Shown here piece after piece: positions 1 through 8,976 of a DNA stretch of 64,000 bases. The notes under the pieces were generated by a model. That model saw nothing but the letters and a program-made list of their open reading frames with translations. It made no database searches and had not been told where the DNA came from. Both the position numbers and the translations under genes were made by a program. The DNA comes from CAYFKJ01 sp964528595 (GTDB lineage Bacteria > Pseudomonadota > Alphaproteobacteria > UBA2966): the NCBI GenBank assembly GCA_964528595.1, contig CAZGTM010000005.1, forward strand, positions 1-64,000, in the 5' to 3' direction. Numbering within the stretch: the first letter of the stretch is position 1; each line of letters begins with the position of its first letter.

Positions 1-77
1 GCGTCGCGCCGACTATCGTCTATTCTGACGCGTCTTAGACGTTACGAAATCAGCCCGCGTTTGCGCTATTGCATTCT

Positions 78-102
78 GCCGGGCCGTATCTTGAGGCCCG
101 GC
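78..102. repeat. Perfect 8-bp inverted repeat upstream of the AraC-type regulator
   Basis: Arms GCCGGGCC (78-85) and GGCCCGGC (95-102) enclose a 9-nt loop, 25 bp before the GTG start of the regulator at 127. No T-run follows on either strand, so an operator or leader hairpin is as likely as a terminator of an off-window gene. The remainder of 1-126 shows no gene. Confidence 0.45.
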
Positions 103-126
103 GTGGCGAAATTCCTGAACTGACCG

Positions 127-867
127 GTGGAAGATTACGTTCGCAAATTTCTTGACGGCCTGAATGACAGGGGCGGCGTGGAGGTCATGTTCGACCTCCT
201 CCCCGATATATATTTCTACATCAAGGACCGCAATTGCCGCTGGGTGATGTGCAATTCGGCCTGCCTCAGGCTCCTGAACCTGCGGAACCAGTCGGAAGTC
301 TACGGCGCGACGGAGTTTGATTTCTTCCCGCGCGTGCTCGCCGAATCCATCCGTCAAGACGACCAGGACGTTGTCGGCAACAACCGGCGCATTATCAACC
401 GCGTCGAGCTGATCGTCGGCGAAACCGGCCACCTGACCTGGGTATCGACCAACAAGATCCCGCTGGCCGCCAGGGACGGCAGCGTCGCCGGGCTGATGGG
501 GACGACGCGCATCCTGTCCCGCTCCGATCATCTGCCGGAACGATTTCAGCGATTTGCCAAGGCGATTGATTACATCCAATCCAACGTCGCCAACCGCATT
601 GACATCAAGCAGCTCGCCCGGCTGTCCGCCTTATCGGACAGTCAGTTCCGCAAGCGTTTCAAATCGCAATTTCGCCTCTCGCCACAGGAATTCATACTGC
701 GTTCCCGCCTTCAGCTCGCCGCCAGACTGCTTGTGGGAAGCGATATGCCGATTATTGATGTGGCGATGAATTGCGGCTTTTCGGATCAAAGCTACTTTAC
801 CCGGCAGTTTCGCTCGTTTTTTCAGCAAACGCCCAAACGCTATCGGACGACTTGGGGGCAAAAATAA
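127..867 (+). CDS. PAS domain-containing AraC-family transcriptional regulator
   Basis: A 246-residue probable DNA-binding activator. Residues about 18-130 form a PAS-like sensor (LLPDIYFYIKDRNCRWV, then the FDFFP segment), and residues about 157-241 form an AraC-type double helix-turn-helix with the family signature around GFSDQSYFTRQFRSFF. The start is GTG at 127 because an in-frame stop lies at 121-123. An AraC regulator with an N-terminal PAS fold instead of a cupin suggests sensing of a small ligand or aromatic cofactor. It precedes the same-strand hydrolase/TIM-barrel/Tm-1/aldolase operon and is its best candidate regulator; that link is inferred from position only. Confidence 0.85.
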   Translation: MEDYVRKFLDGLNDRGGVEVMFDLLPDIYFYIKDRNCRWVMCNSACLRLLNLRNQSEVYGATEFDFFPRVLAESIRQDDQDVVGNNRRIINRVELIVGETGHLTWVSTNKIPLAARDGSVAGLMGTTRILSRSDHLPERFQRFAKAIDYIQSNVANRIDIKQLARLSALSDSQFRKRFKSQFRLSPQEFILRSRLQLAARLLVGSDMPIIDVAMNCGFSDQSYFTRQFRSFFQQTPKRYRTTWGQK

Positions 868-962
868 GCGAATAGTTACAAAACCTACCCGCCCCCCTAC
901 AGCCTGACGCTCGCGATCATCTTAAGATTTGGCGTCAATGTTAAACGGGGGTTGGGCCGCTC

Positions 963-1790
963 ATGGCGGAAATCGAACATAACGGGACAGCGCTTCACTT
1001 CGACGTTTCAGGCAACGGTCCGACCCTGCTTTTCATGCACGGGCTGACAGCCGACCGCGGCCAGGCGTTGGAGTTTCTCGACCAGCTTGAGGGCTACCGC
1101 GTCATCGTCATCGACATGCCCGGACACGGCGACAGCCTGCTGAATGACGGCCAGCCTCTCGACGAACAAGCCGGATTTCGGGCCTACGCGAACGCCGCCA
1201 AAGCGGTTCTCGACCACCTTGGCGTCGATGCCTTCATTGCCGGCGGCGTTTCCATGGGCGGCGGGATTGCGCTCCGGCTTGCCATGGACCTGCCGGGGCA
1301 GGTGCGCGCATTGTTGCTGGTCCGGCCGGCTTGGCTCGATAAACCGGGCCGCCCTCACCTCGGCGTCATCGAGGAGATCGGACGCTGGCTTATGCAGGGC
1401 GGGGTCGAAATGGCCGCGTCACGACTGCAAGATCACGAGGTGTACGCAGAAACCTTGACCGCAATCCCTGCCGTTGCCGATTCGATTCGGGGCTCTCTAT
1501 ACCGCCCCCGGGCGACGGAAGCGGCCGGTGTATTGCCGGCGTTGGTTGCCGATCAGCCGTTCTCCCAAATGAGCGCCCTGAAGAAAATATCGCAGCCCAC
1601 CCTGGTGGTCGGCAACAACGCCGACCCCCTGCACCCGGTCCGCATCGCCCGGGAACTGGCAGGCGACATCGCCAACGCCGAATACTTTCATGCGCCCCCC
1701 AAGTACCTCGAAGCGGCCACGCACAAATCCGCCGTAACGGCAAAAATCACTGAGTTTCTAAGCCATCATCTTTCGACGGCAACCGTCTGA
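963..1790 (+). CDS. Alpha/beta-fold hydrolase
   Basis: A 275-residue cytoplasmic alpha/beta hydrolase with no signal peptide. The oxyanion region is FMHGLTADRG (residues 24-33) and the nucleophile elbow is G-V-S97-M-G. A late Asp in VVGNNADPLHP and a His in AATHKSAV are candidate acid and base. The ATG at 963 is followed 25 bp after the gene end by the TIM-barrel gene, so it is probably the first gene of the operon running to 5911. The substrate cannot be read from sequence; an ester, lactone or C-C bond are all possible within this fold. Confidence 0.85.
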   Translation: MAEIEHNGTALHFDVSGNGPTLLFMHGLTADRGQALEFLDQLEGYRVIVIDMPGHGDSLLNDGQPLDEQAGFRAYANAAKAVLDHLGVDAFIAGGVSMGGGIALRLAMDLPGQVRALLLVRPAWLDKPGRPHLGVIEEIGRWLMQGGVEMAASRLQDHEVYAETLTAIPAVADSIRGSLYRPRATEAAGVLPALVADQPFSQMSALKKISQPTLVVGNNADPLHPVRIARELAGDIANAEYFHAPPKYLEAATHKSAVTAKITEFLSHHLSTATV

Positions 1791-1815
1791 CTGAAAAACC
1801 CGGAGACCGGTAACC

Positions 1816-2676
1816 ATGATCACCAAACGCATTTCCACCGAACAGATTCTCGCCAAGCTCAAGGCCAAGCTCGACAGCCACGAACCGATCATGATCGCCA
1901 GTGCCGGCAGCGGCCTGGTCGCCAAATTGCTCGAGCGGTCCGGCGCCGACTGCATCAATACGTTTTCCGGTGCGCGGCTTCGGGCGAACGGCATGGGCAC
2001 CATGTCGATGATGTGGCCGATCCTCGATTCCAACCGCCAGACACTCGATTACACGCGCGAGGACATCATGCCCGCCCTCGAAGGTGAGGCGTTCGTCTGC
2101 GCCTGCCTGAACGCCAACGACCCCCTGAAGGACATGCGCATGGTCCTGGACGAATGCAAGCAAATGGGCGTGAACTCGGTATCCAACATCGGTCCCTCGA
2201 TCTCCTATGTCGACAAAGACAGTGAAATCTTCAACGTCCTGACCAGTGCCGGTATCACGCTGCAAAACGAAATCGACATGTTGAAACTGGCGCGCGAGGA
2301 AATGGGCATGGTGACCATCGGTCTCGCCTTCACCAAGGAAGACCCCCTCGAATTGGTGGCCGGCGCCCGGCCCCACATATTCTGCTATCACGCCGGTACG
2401 ACCAAGGGTGGCCTCACCGGCTACGACAAGGGGACGACGATCGCCGATACCGCGGCCGAAACCGAGGACGTCTATCAGGAAGTCCGCAAATTCGATCCCG
2501 ACGTCATTCTGGTCGGTCATGGCGCCGCCATGGAGACGCCCGAGGACGCCCAATACATGTTGGACAATACCTCAGGCCACGGCTTCTGGACCGGCTCCTC
2601 CACCGAACGGCTGCCCATCGAACGTGCCGTTACCGCCGCCGCCGACGAATTTACCGCCTTGAAGTTTTCCAAGTAG
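1816..2676 (+). CDS. TIM-barrel protein of the PEP-hydrolase-like / TIM-br_sig_trns family
   Basis: A 286-residue protein resembling the TIM-barrel family PF09370, often labelled phosphoenolpyruvate hydrolase family. Diagnostic segments are PIMIASAGSGLVAKLLE near the N-terminus, VSNIGPSISYVDKDS in the middle and ICFCYH-like HIFCYHAGTTKGG later. An SD GGAG lies before ATG 1816. The Tm-1-like gene starts 40 bp after it. In plants the same two domains are joined in the tomato Tm-1 protein, so the two products probably act together. Biochemical activity is not established for the family; class assignment is firm, reaction is not. Confidence 0.85.
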   Translation: MITKRISTEQILAKLKAKLDSHEPIMIASAGSGLVAKLLERSGADCINTFSGARLRANGMGTMSMMWPILDSNRQTLDYTREDIMPALEGEAFVCACLNANDPLKDMRMVLDECKQMGVNSVSNIGPSISYVDKDSEIFNVLTSAGITLQNEIDMLKLAREEMGMVTIGLAFTKEDPLELVAGARPHIFCYHAGTTKGGLTGYDKGTTIADTAAETEDVYQEVRKFDPDVILVGHGAAMETPEDAQYMLDNTSGHGFWTGSSTERLPIERAVTAAADEFTALKFSK

Positions 2677-2716
2677 GCCCGGACGATTTTCCACGTCCCT
2701 ATCAGGAGACAGCGTT

Positions 2717-3940
2717 ATGACCAAAACCATTGCGATCCTCGCCACCGTCGACACCAAGGGCGACGAGTGCGGTTACCTGCGTGACGAAATCACCCGCCTC
2801 GGGTCCGACGTGCTGATGATGAACATCGGCGTGGTCGGCGAGGCCGGCATCACCGTCGATGTCAGCAATGCCGATATCGCGGCGCGCGGCGGCACGGCGC
2901 TGGAAGACTTGCTCAAGAACCCGACGCGGGAGGTTGCCTCCGAGGTCATGGTCGGAGGCGCCACGGATATCCTGCTTGAGAAACTCACCAACGATGAAGT
3001 CCACGGCGTCATCAGTCTGGGCGGCACGCAGGGTACGGCCAATTGCAGTCAGGTCATGCAGGCACTGCCTTATGGCTTCCCCAAGCTGCTGGTCTCGACC
3101 ATGGCCGCCAGCGACACCTCAAGCTATGTCGGTATCAAGGACATCACGATGATGTTCTCGGTCAGCGACATTCTGGGTCTCAATCCCTTGTTCCGGCGCA
3201 TTCTGTCCAATGCGGCAGGCGCCATTGTCGGCATGGCCAACGCCGCCATCACCACCCGCTTCGACAGCGACCGGCCGCTGGTGGGTATCACCAATCTCGG
3301 CTGCCTGACGCAAGGCGCCATGAAGGCCATCGACATGCTGGCCGAGCGCGGTTATGAGAGCATCGTCTTTCACGCCGTGGGGTCGGGCGGCAAGGCCATT
3401 GAGCAGTTGATGAGGGACGGCATCATTACCGCCGTTCTCGACTATGCCCAGGGCGATATCGTCGACGCCAATTTCGGCGGCATCCGCGCGGCGGACGAAA
3501 AGCGCATGACCGTGGCCGTGGAACTTGGCATTCCGCAGGTCGTCGCGCCCGGCGGCATCGACCATATCGGCGTCATCCTCGACGAACCCAACGTGGTCAC
3601 CGACGAGTACAAGGACCGGCTCTACGCCTTCCACAATCCGGTGATCCTGGTTCCCCGCACGACGCCCGACGAGATCGTCAAGGTGATGGAGGATATCGGC
3701 CGGCGGCTGACCAACGAAAACAGCAATTCCGTCTTCCTGCTGCCCAAACATGGCATCAGCAGCTATTCGGTGGGAGGCGGCGAGCTTTATGACGCCGATA
3801 GCGACGCGGCCCTGTTTGCCTGTGCGCGCGACGCCCTGCCGGACAACATTCCGCTGATCGAGGTTGATGCCTCGATCGAAAGCGAAGCATTCGTCGCGAA
3901 GGCCGTGGACGAACTCGTGAAACTGATTGAAGCCAAATAG
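2717..3940 (+). CDS. Tm-1-like ATP-binding protein (UPF0261)
   Basis: A 407-residue member of the UPF0261/Tm-1 family. The N-terminus IAILATVDTKGDE (residues 5-17) and internal GGTQGTANCSQVMQ and AVGSGGKAIEQLM are typical. The tomato homologue is known for ATP binding and for inhibiting tobamovirus replication, which cannot be the bacterial role. Here it lies between the TIM-barrel gene and the aldolase-dehydrogenase fusion, 12 bp upstream of the latter, so a role in carbohydrate or sugar-acid catabolism is inferred. SD AGGAG precedes ATG 2717 by 8 nt. Full family length; no lesion seen. Confidence 0.9.
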   Translation: MTKTIAILATVDTKGDECGYLRDEITRLGSDVLMMNIGVVGEAGITVDVSNADIAARGGTALEDLLKNPTREVASEVMVGGATDILLEKLTNDEVHGVISLGGTQGTANCSQVMQALPYGFPKLLVSTMAASDTSSYVGIKDITMMFSVSDILGLNPLFRRILSNAAGAIVGMANAAITTRFDSDRPLVGITNLGCLTQGAMKAIDMLAERGYESIVFHAVGSGGKAIEQLMRDGIITAVLDYAQGDIVDANFGGIRAADEKRMTVAVELGIPQVVAPGGIDHIGVILDEPNVVTDEYKDRLYAFHNPVILVPRTTPDEIVKVMEDIGRRLTNENSNSVFLLPKHGISSYSVGGGELYDADSDAALFACARDALPDNIPLIEVDASIESEAFVAKAVDELVKLIEAK

Positions 3941-3952
3941 GAAAGTAACGCA

Positions 3953-5911
3953 GTGGAAAATCGCTGGAATGAACAGGACGCGGCGGCGGCCGCCGCTTCC
4001 GACCGTGACCTTCGGGCTTATTCATCCCGCCTGATCGGGGCCGACGCCCGCCTGGTATTGCATGGCGGTGGCAACACGTCCGTCAAATCCACCGCCGTAA
4101 ACCGCTTCGGCGAGGAGACGGACATAATCTGGGTCAAAGCCAGCGGTTTCGATCTCGCCACCATGGGACCGGAAGGGTTCACGGCGCTGGAAAGCGGCAA
4201 ACTCCTGCGGCTGGCGACGCTGGATGAACTCTCGGATCCCGACATGGTCAACGACGTGCTGGGTGCGAGGCTCGATGCCGCTGCGGCGGCCGCGTCCATC
4301 GAGGCGATTGCCCACGCCCTGATCCCGTTCAAGTATGTCGATCACAGCCACGCCGACGCCATCCTGATCGTTTCCAACAGCCCCGGCGGCAAGGACCTGT
4401 TCGGTGAAATCTACGGCGACCGGGTCTTGGTCCTGCCCTATATCAAGCCCGGCTTCGATCTCGCCAAGCAGTTCAACCGGGCCATCCGGGATCACGATCT
4501 CGCCGCGTTCGACGCGATCGTGCTGGAACACCACGGCATTTTCACCTATGCCGACGATGCACGGGAAAGCTACGACAAGATGATCATCGCCGTCGATCAG
4601 GCCGAAAGCTGGCTAAAGGGCAAGTTCGGCTCACCTCCGGGCGTAGAGCTTGACCGCGTTGATCCCATTGTCATTGCGCAAAGCCGCGCGGCCGCCAGCA
4701 ATTTGGCGGGAGCGCCGTTGATCTCCCGCGCCATCGACAACGTGCCGGCCGACAATGTCTCCCGCTACGCCGACCTCTTGCGGGGCGGCACCTTGACTCC
4801 TGAACACGTCATCCACAACAAACCCTATCCTGCCGTGCTGGGTGAGGACGTGAAGGTAGGCTTTGACGCCTTCAAATCGGACTACATCGGATATTTCGAG
4901 CGGGCGAACGACCCCGACCTCACCATGATCGCGCCCTTTCCGCATTGGGCGCTGTTCGAAGGCGGACAGGGCCGCAGCTACGGCCCCAACCTGAAGCGGG
5001 CCATGGTCAGCGCCGACGTCGCCAACGCCATGTTGGGCGCCATGTACTACGCCGACCAGATGGGCGGTTGGCAGGGCCTCGGTGAACAGGATCTGCGCGA
5101 CCTGGAATATTGGGAGCTGGAACAGGCAAAGCTGCGACGCCAGAAGCCGCCGAGCGAGTTAACCGGCAAGATCGCCGTCGTCAGCGGTGCGGCGCACGGC
5201 ATCGGGCAGGCCTGCGCGCAGGTTCTGGCGGAAAAGGGCGCGGTGGTCGTCGGCCTGGATATCGATCCCTCGATTGCCGGCACCATGTCCAAGCCCGGCT
5301 TTGAGGGCAAGGTTCTCGATCTGACCGACGAGCCGGCCGTCGGGCAGGCGTTGGCCGAAACCGTGCAAGCCTATGGCGGCATCGACATTCTCGTTTCCAA
5401 CGCCGGCATATTCCGCGCCGGGGCCACCGTGGAGAACCTTTCGGACGACGACTGGGATGCGACCCTGGAAGTCAATCTCAACTCGCACCGCAAGCTTCTC
5501 AAACTGGCCGTGCCTTATCTCCGGCACGGCATCGATCCGGCGGTGGTTTTCATCGCCTCGCGCAATGTCACGGCCCCTGGCGCCGGCGCGGGCGCCTATT
5601 CGGTATCCAAGGCCGGCCTGACGCAATTGATGCGAATTGCAGCACTTGAACTGGCGCCCGAGGGCATTACGGTCAACGCCGTGCATCCCGACGCCGTATT
5701 CGACACCAAGCTTTGGACCGAGGACGCCCTGGCCACGTCCGCCAAACGCTATGGCATCTCCGTCGCGGAATACAAAACCCGGAACCTGCTGAAGGCCGAG
5801 ATCAAATCGTGTGATGTCGCCCGGGCCGTGGCCGCCTTCGTTGACGGCACGCTTTCCAAAACCACCGGCGCGCAACTGCCGCTCGACGGCGGTAACGAGC
5901 GGGTGATCTAG
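3953..5911 (+). CDS. Bifunctional class II aldolase / short-chain dehydrogenase
   Basis: A 652-residue fusion. The N-terminal half (about 20-240) is a class II aldolase/adducin domain with LHGGGNTSVKS (36-46), the metal-binding HSH at 131-133 and a third His in LEHHGIF (191-197). The C-terminal part (about 400-650) is an SDR domain with GAAHGIGQ cofactor loop and catalytic YSVSK near residue 547. The layout matches the rhamnulose-1-phosphate aldolase/lactaldehyde dehydrogenase type, in which a sugar phosphate is cleaved and the released aldehyde oxidised. The start is GTG at 3953 after AGGAAAG. Last gene of the plus-strand operon; the true sugar is unknown. Confidence 0.88.
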   Translation: MENRWNEQDAAAAAASDRDLRAYSSRLIGADARLVLHGGGNTSVKSTAVNRFGEETDIIWVKASGFDLATMGPEGFTALESGKLLRLATLDELSDPDMVNDVLGARLDAAAAAASIEAIAHALIPFKYVDHSHADAILIVSNSPGGKDLFGEIYGDRVLVLPYIKPGFDLAKQFNRAIRDHDLAAFDAIVLEHHGIFTYADDARESYDKMIIAVDQAESWLKGKFGSPPGVELDRVDPIVIAQSRAAASNLAGAPLISRAIDNVPADNVSRYADLLRGGTLTPEHVIHNKPYPAVLGEDVKVGFDAFKSDYIGYFERANDPDLTMIAPFPHWALFEGGQGRSYGPNLKRAMVSADVANAMLGAMYYADQMGGWQGLGEQDLRDLEYWELEQAKLRRQKPPSELTGKIAVVSGAAHGIGQACAQVLAEKGAVVVGLDIDPSIAGTMSKPGFEGKVLDLTDEPAVGQALAETVQAYGGIDILVSNAGIFRAGATVENLSDDDWDATLEVNLNSHRKLLKLAVPYLRHGIDPAVVFIASRNVTAPGAGAGAYSVSKAGLTQLMRIAALELAPEGITVNAVHPDAVFDTKLWTEDALATSAKRYGISVAEYKTRNLLKAEIKSCDVARAVAAFVDGTLSKTTGAQLPLDGGNERVI

Positions 5912-5935
5912 GCACCTCGGCAAGGCGTAAATTCG

Positions 5936-6862
5936 TCAGCCGTTCCCGTTCAGCAGCGCTTCGACCTCCGCCAGGCTGGGCATCGAAGGCGCGGTGCCGG
6001 GCCGGGTGACGGAGATGCCGGCGGTGGCGCAACCCAGGCGCACGGCGTCGACGGCGTCGTCGCCCCGGGCCAGGCCGGCGGCGAAACCGCCGTTGAAGGC
6101 ATCGCCGGCGCCGGTGGTTTCCACCACGGGTCCGGCGGCAGCCGCGGGAATCAGTTCGCGGCGTTCAGCGTCGTGGTAATAAACGCCATTCTCGCCCAGC
6201 GTAATGACCGCGCCGCCCGCGCCCTTGGAGAGGAATACTTCAGCTGCCTGACGGGCGTCGTCCAGGCCGTTGACGGGCACGCCGGTCAACGATTCGGTTT
6301 CTGTTTCGTTGGGCGTGACATAATCGCAGAGCGCCAGCATGCCGTCAGGCAACGGGACGGCCGGCGCCGGGTTCAGGATGGTCGTGACGCCAGCCGATTT
6401 GGCGAGCTCGAGCCCCCTTGCCGCCGCCTCCAGGGGCTGCTCGAGCTGGGTCAGGAAGACCGCGGCGGACGTGATCAGATCGGCGTTGGCGTCGAGATCC
6501 GCCCGCGAAATCGTGGCCGCCACGCCGGGGCAAATGATGATGGCGTTGTCGCCGGTCGCTTCCTCGATGAAGATGTAGGCGGCCCCGGTGTGGCTTTCAG
6601 CGCTCTGCTCCACCACCGGCTTGACCCCGGCCTCGGCCCAGATCTTGAACGCCATGTCGGCAAAGGCGTCCTCACCGAGCTTCGAGATCAGTGAGACGTC
6701 GGCGCCGAGCCGGGCGGCCGCGACGGCCTGGTTGGAGCCCTTGCCGCCGGGCCCCAGGGCGAAGGCATTGCCCATGACGGTTTCGCCGATGCGGGGCGCC
6801 CGGTCGGCGCGATAGGAGGTGTCGGCGTTGAACACGCCGAGAATGATGATGTTTCCCGTCAT
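5936..6862 (-). CDS. rbsK: Ribokinase-family sugar kinase
   Basis: A 308-residue PfkB/ribokinase-type kinase. The N-terminal signature GPGGKGSNQAVAAARLGAD and the C-terminal anion hole and base TTGAGDAFNGGFAAGLARG are intact. The ATG at 6862 is preferred over upstream codons because GGGAGG sits 5 nt before it; an upstream reading adds 27 residues unlike the family. It faces away from the aldo/keto reductase gene and converges on the aldolase fusion with a 24-bp gap. It could phosphorylate the sugar that the class II aldolase cleaves; ribose itself is not certain. Confidence 0.85.
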   Translation of the reverse strand: MTGNIIILGVFNADTSYRADRAPRIGETVMGNAFALGPGGKGSNQAVAAARLGADVSLISKLGEDAFADMAFKIWAEAGVKPVVEQSAESHTGAAYIFIEEATGDNAIIICPGVAATISRADLDANADLITSAAVFLTQLEQPLEAAARGLELAKSAGVTTILNPAPAVPLPDGMLALCDYVTPNETETESLTGVPVNGLDDARQAAEVFLSKGAGGAVITLGENGVYYHDAERRELIPAAAAGPVVETTGAGDAFNGGFAAGLARGDDAVDAVRLGCATAGISVTRPGTAPSMPSLAEVEALLNGNG

Positions 6863-7002
6863 ATCGCCCTCCCGATATACACTTACCGAGACAAAATGAT
6901 GCCCAACGCAGCGGTGCGGAGCCATCAAAATTTGCCGCGACACAAGGTAATCGTGGCGCTGCGCCCTAACAAAGGTATGACCCAGCGACTGGTTGCCTTC
7001 TG

Positions 7003-7019
7003 AATAAATATTATTTATT
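7003..7019. promoter_or_regulatory. AT-rich palindrome between divergent genes
   Basis: AATAAATA and TATTTATT flank a single central T in the spacer between the divergent ribokinase and aldo/keto reductase genes, 31 bp before the latter's ATG. A perfect all-A/T palindrome is striking in this GC-rich DNA. Its position suits an operator for one or both genes or an extended promoter element. No binding protein can be named. Confidence 0.4.
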
Positions 7020-7050
7020 TTCCAGGTAATTCGACGAGGAGAAAATTCGC

Positions 7051-8079
7051 ATGGCCTTGAAGACGCGCCATTGGCAAAGGATCGAGAACGGCGGCTTGAC
7101 GTTTACTGAGCTCGGCTTCGGCAGCGCGCCGCTGGGAAACCTCTATCGCTCGATCAGCGACGCCGACGCCCGCGCCATTCTCGACGCGGCCTGGGACGGG
7201 GGCGTGCGCTATTACGATACCGCCCCCTTGTACGGCCTCGGGCTGGCCGAAACGCGGCTCAATCCGTTTCTCAGGGACAAGAAGCGGGAGGACTATGTGC
7301 TGTCCTCCAAGGTGGGCCGCCTGATGCAGGCCTGTGCGCCGGAGGATCAAACCGGCATCGGCAAATGGTTCGACGTGCCCTTTCGCCGCGAAATTTACGA
7401 TTACACCTACGACGGCGTGATGCGCTCCGTCGAGTTTTCGCTCGAACGGCTCGGCGTGGCGCGGCTCGATATCCTTTACGTGCACGACCTATGCATTTTC
7501 ACGCACGGATCCAAGGACGCCTCCGACGCCCGCATCGAGGAATTCATGAATTCGGGCTACGACGCCATGATCTCGCTGCGCGACCAGGGCGTGGTGACGG
7601 CCATCGGCGGCGGCATCAACGAATGGGAGGTTTGCCAAACCCTGGCGGAACGCGGCGACTTCGACCTTTTCCTGCTGGCCGGCCGCTATACGCTGTTGGA
7701 ACAAGAATCGCTCGACAGTTTCCTGCCGCTCTGCCAGTCCCGCGGCATCGGCATCGTCATCGGCGGCCCTTACAACTCGGGCATTTTGGCCAGCGGACCC
7801 GTGCCGGGCGCCTGGTTCAACTACGATCCGGCGCCGGAGCATATCCTGGAAAAGGTCCGGGCCATCGAGGCCGTGTGCAAATCGCATGATGTGTTGATGG
7901 TCGACGCGGCCTTCCAGTTTCCGCTGTTGAACCCCAACATCGTATCCGTCATTCCCGGCGGACAGAGCCCTGCGCAGATGGCGGGCAACCTGAGCGCCGC
8001 AGCGGCCACCATCCCGCCGGCGCTGTGGGCCGATCTGAAGAACCGGGGCCTGATGCGCCAAGACGCGCCCACGGACTGA
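7051..8079 (+). CDS. Aldo/keto reductase (L-fucose / D-threo-aldose dehydrogenase-like)
   Basis: A 342-residue aldo/keto reductase. The catalytic tetrad is visible as Asp and Tyr in YYDTAPLYG, Lys in LSSKVGR and His in LYVHDLC. Its overall shape, with GSAPLGNLYR at the start and the long insert before YDYTYDGVMRS, resembles the aldose 1-dehydrogenase / pyridoxal 4-dehydrogenase branch that oxidises a free sugar to the lactone. The next gene, 7 bp downstream, is a lactonase-like amidohydrolase, which fits that chemistry. SD GAGGAG lies 9 nt before ATG 7051. Confidence 0.87.
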   Translation: MALKTRHWQRIENGGLTFTELGFGSAPLGNLYRSISDADARAILDAAWDGGVRYYDTAPLYGLGLAETRLNPFLRDKKREDYVLSSKVGRLMQACAPEDQTGIGKWFDVPFRREIYDYTYDGVMRSVEFSLERLGVARLDILYVHDLCIFTHGSKDASDARIEEFMNSGYDAMISLRDQGVVTAIGGGINEWEVCQTLAERGDFDLFLLAGRYTLLEQESLDSFLPLCQSRGIGIVIGGPYNSGILASGPVPGAWFNYDPAPEHILEKVRAIEAVCKSHDVLMVDAAFQFPLLNPNIVSVIPGGQSPAQMAGNLSAAAATIPPALWADLKNRGLMRQDAPTD

Positions 8080-8086
8080 ACTATCC

Positions 8087-8935
8087 ATGACCATCCAAAT
8101 TGACGCCCACCAGCATTATTGGGAACCCATCCGGGCCGATTACCACTGGATGACGCCGGACGAGCCCATTTTGTACCGTCCCTACGGCCCCGCCGATCTC
8201 GCGCCCAGCCTCGACAAGCACGGCATCGCCAGGACCGTCCTCGTTCAGGCTGCTCAGACGGTTGAGGAGACCGAATACCTGTTGGCCATCGCCGACACGA
8301 CCGATAGCGTTGCGGGCGTCGTCGGCTGGGTCGATTTCGAGAATCCCGGCGACCTTCGCCACCTCGAGCGGCTGGCCCGGCACCCGAAGCTCGTCGGCGT
8401 CCGTCCGATGATCCAGGATATCGAGGACGACAACTGGATGCTGCGCGACGACGTCCAATGGGCCTACCGGGCACTCATCGATCTTGACCTAACGTTCGAT
8501 GCCCTGGGATTTCCCCGGCACCTCGACAACTTCCTTGTGCTGTTGACGCGATATCCGGACATGCGCTGCGTGATCGACCACTGCATGAAGCCGCAAATCA
8601 GGGATCATGCAGCCGGGCCGGAGGTCTTCGGCCGCTGGGCCGACGGCATGTCGAAGCTGGCCGGACAAACCTCGGCCTGCTGCAAGCTCTCCGGCATCGT
8701 CACGGAGGCGAACGAGGGTTGGACGGTTGACGATCTCCGTCCCTATGCCGATCATGTCTTGGCGGCGTTCGGGCCCGGCCGGGTGATGTGGGGGTCGGAC
8801 TGGCCGGTCTGCCAGTTGAGGGCGAGCTACGATGACTGGCGCGGCGCGGCGGAAAGCCTGACATCCGGCTTGAATGCTGAGGAGCGCGCCCGCGTCTTTG
8901 GCGGCACGGCGGCGGAATTCTACCGGCTGGGATAA
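8087..8935 (+). CDS. Amidohydrolase-superfamily lactonase (fuconolactonase-like)
   Basis: A 282-residue COG3618-type metal-dependent hydrolase. Visible metal and active-site residues are HQHYW (residues 8-12), the His in VIDHCMKPQ and the Asp in MWGSDWPV. Such enzymes open sugar lactones or 2-pyrone-type lactones such as L-fuconolactone. It follows the aldo/keto reductase by 7 bp, consistent with oxidation of a sugar to a lactone followed by hydrolysis. No strong SD precedes the ATG, suggesting translational coupling. The exact lactone is inferred only by class. Confidence 0.85.
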   Translation: MTIQIDAHQHYWEPIRADYHWMTPDEPILYRPYGPADLAPSLDKHGIARTVLVQAAQTVEETEYLLAIADTTDSVAGVVGWVDFENPGDLRHLERLARHPKLVGVRPMIQDIEDDNWMLRDDVQWAYRALIDLDLTFDALGFPRHLDNFLVLLTRYPDMRCVIDHCMKPQIRDHAAGPEVFGRWADGMSKLAGQTSACCKLSGIVTEANEGWTVDDLRPYADHVLAAFGPGRVMWGSDWPVCQLRASYDDWRGAAESLTSGLNAEERARVFGGTAAEFYRLG

Positions 8936-8976
8936 TCTCCTCTTTCGCCCGGGCCATACTCGGGTTAAGACGAATC

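Noticed and set aside
13..579. 188-codon open frame on the minus strand opposite the AraC regulator
   Set aside because: It lies antisense to a clear PAS-AraC coding region and its protein has no recognisable domain; typical shadow frame of GC-rich DNA.
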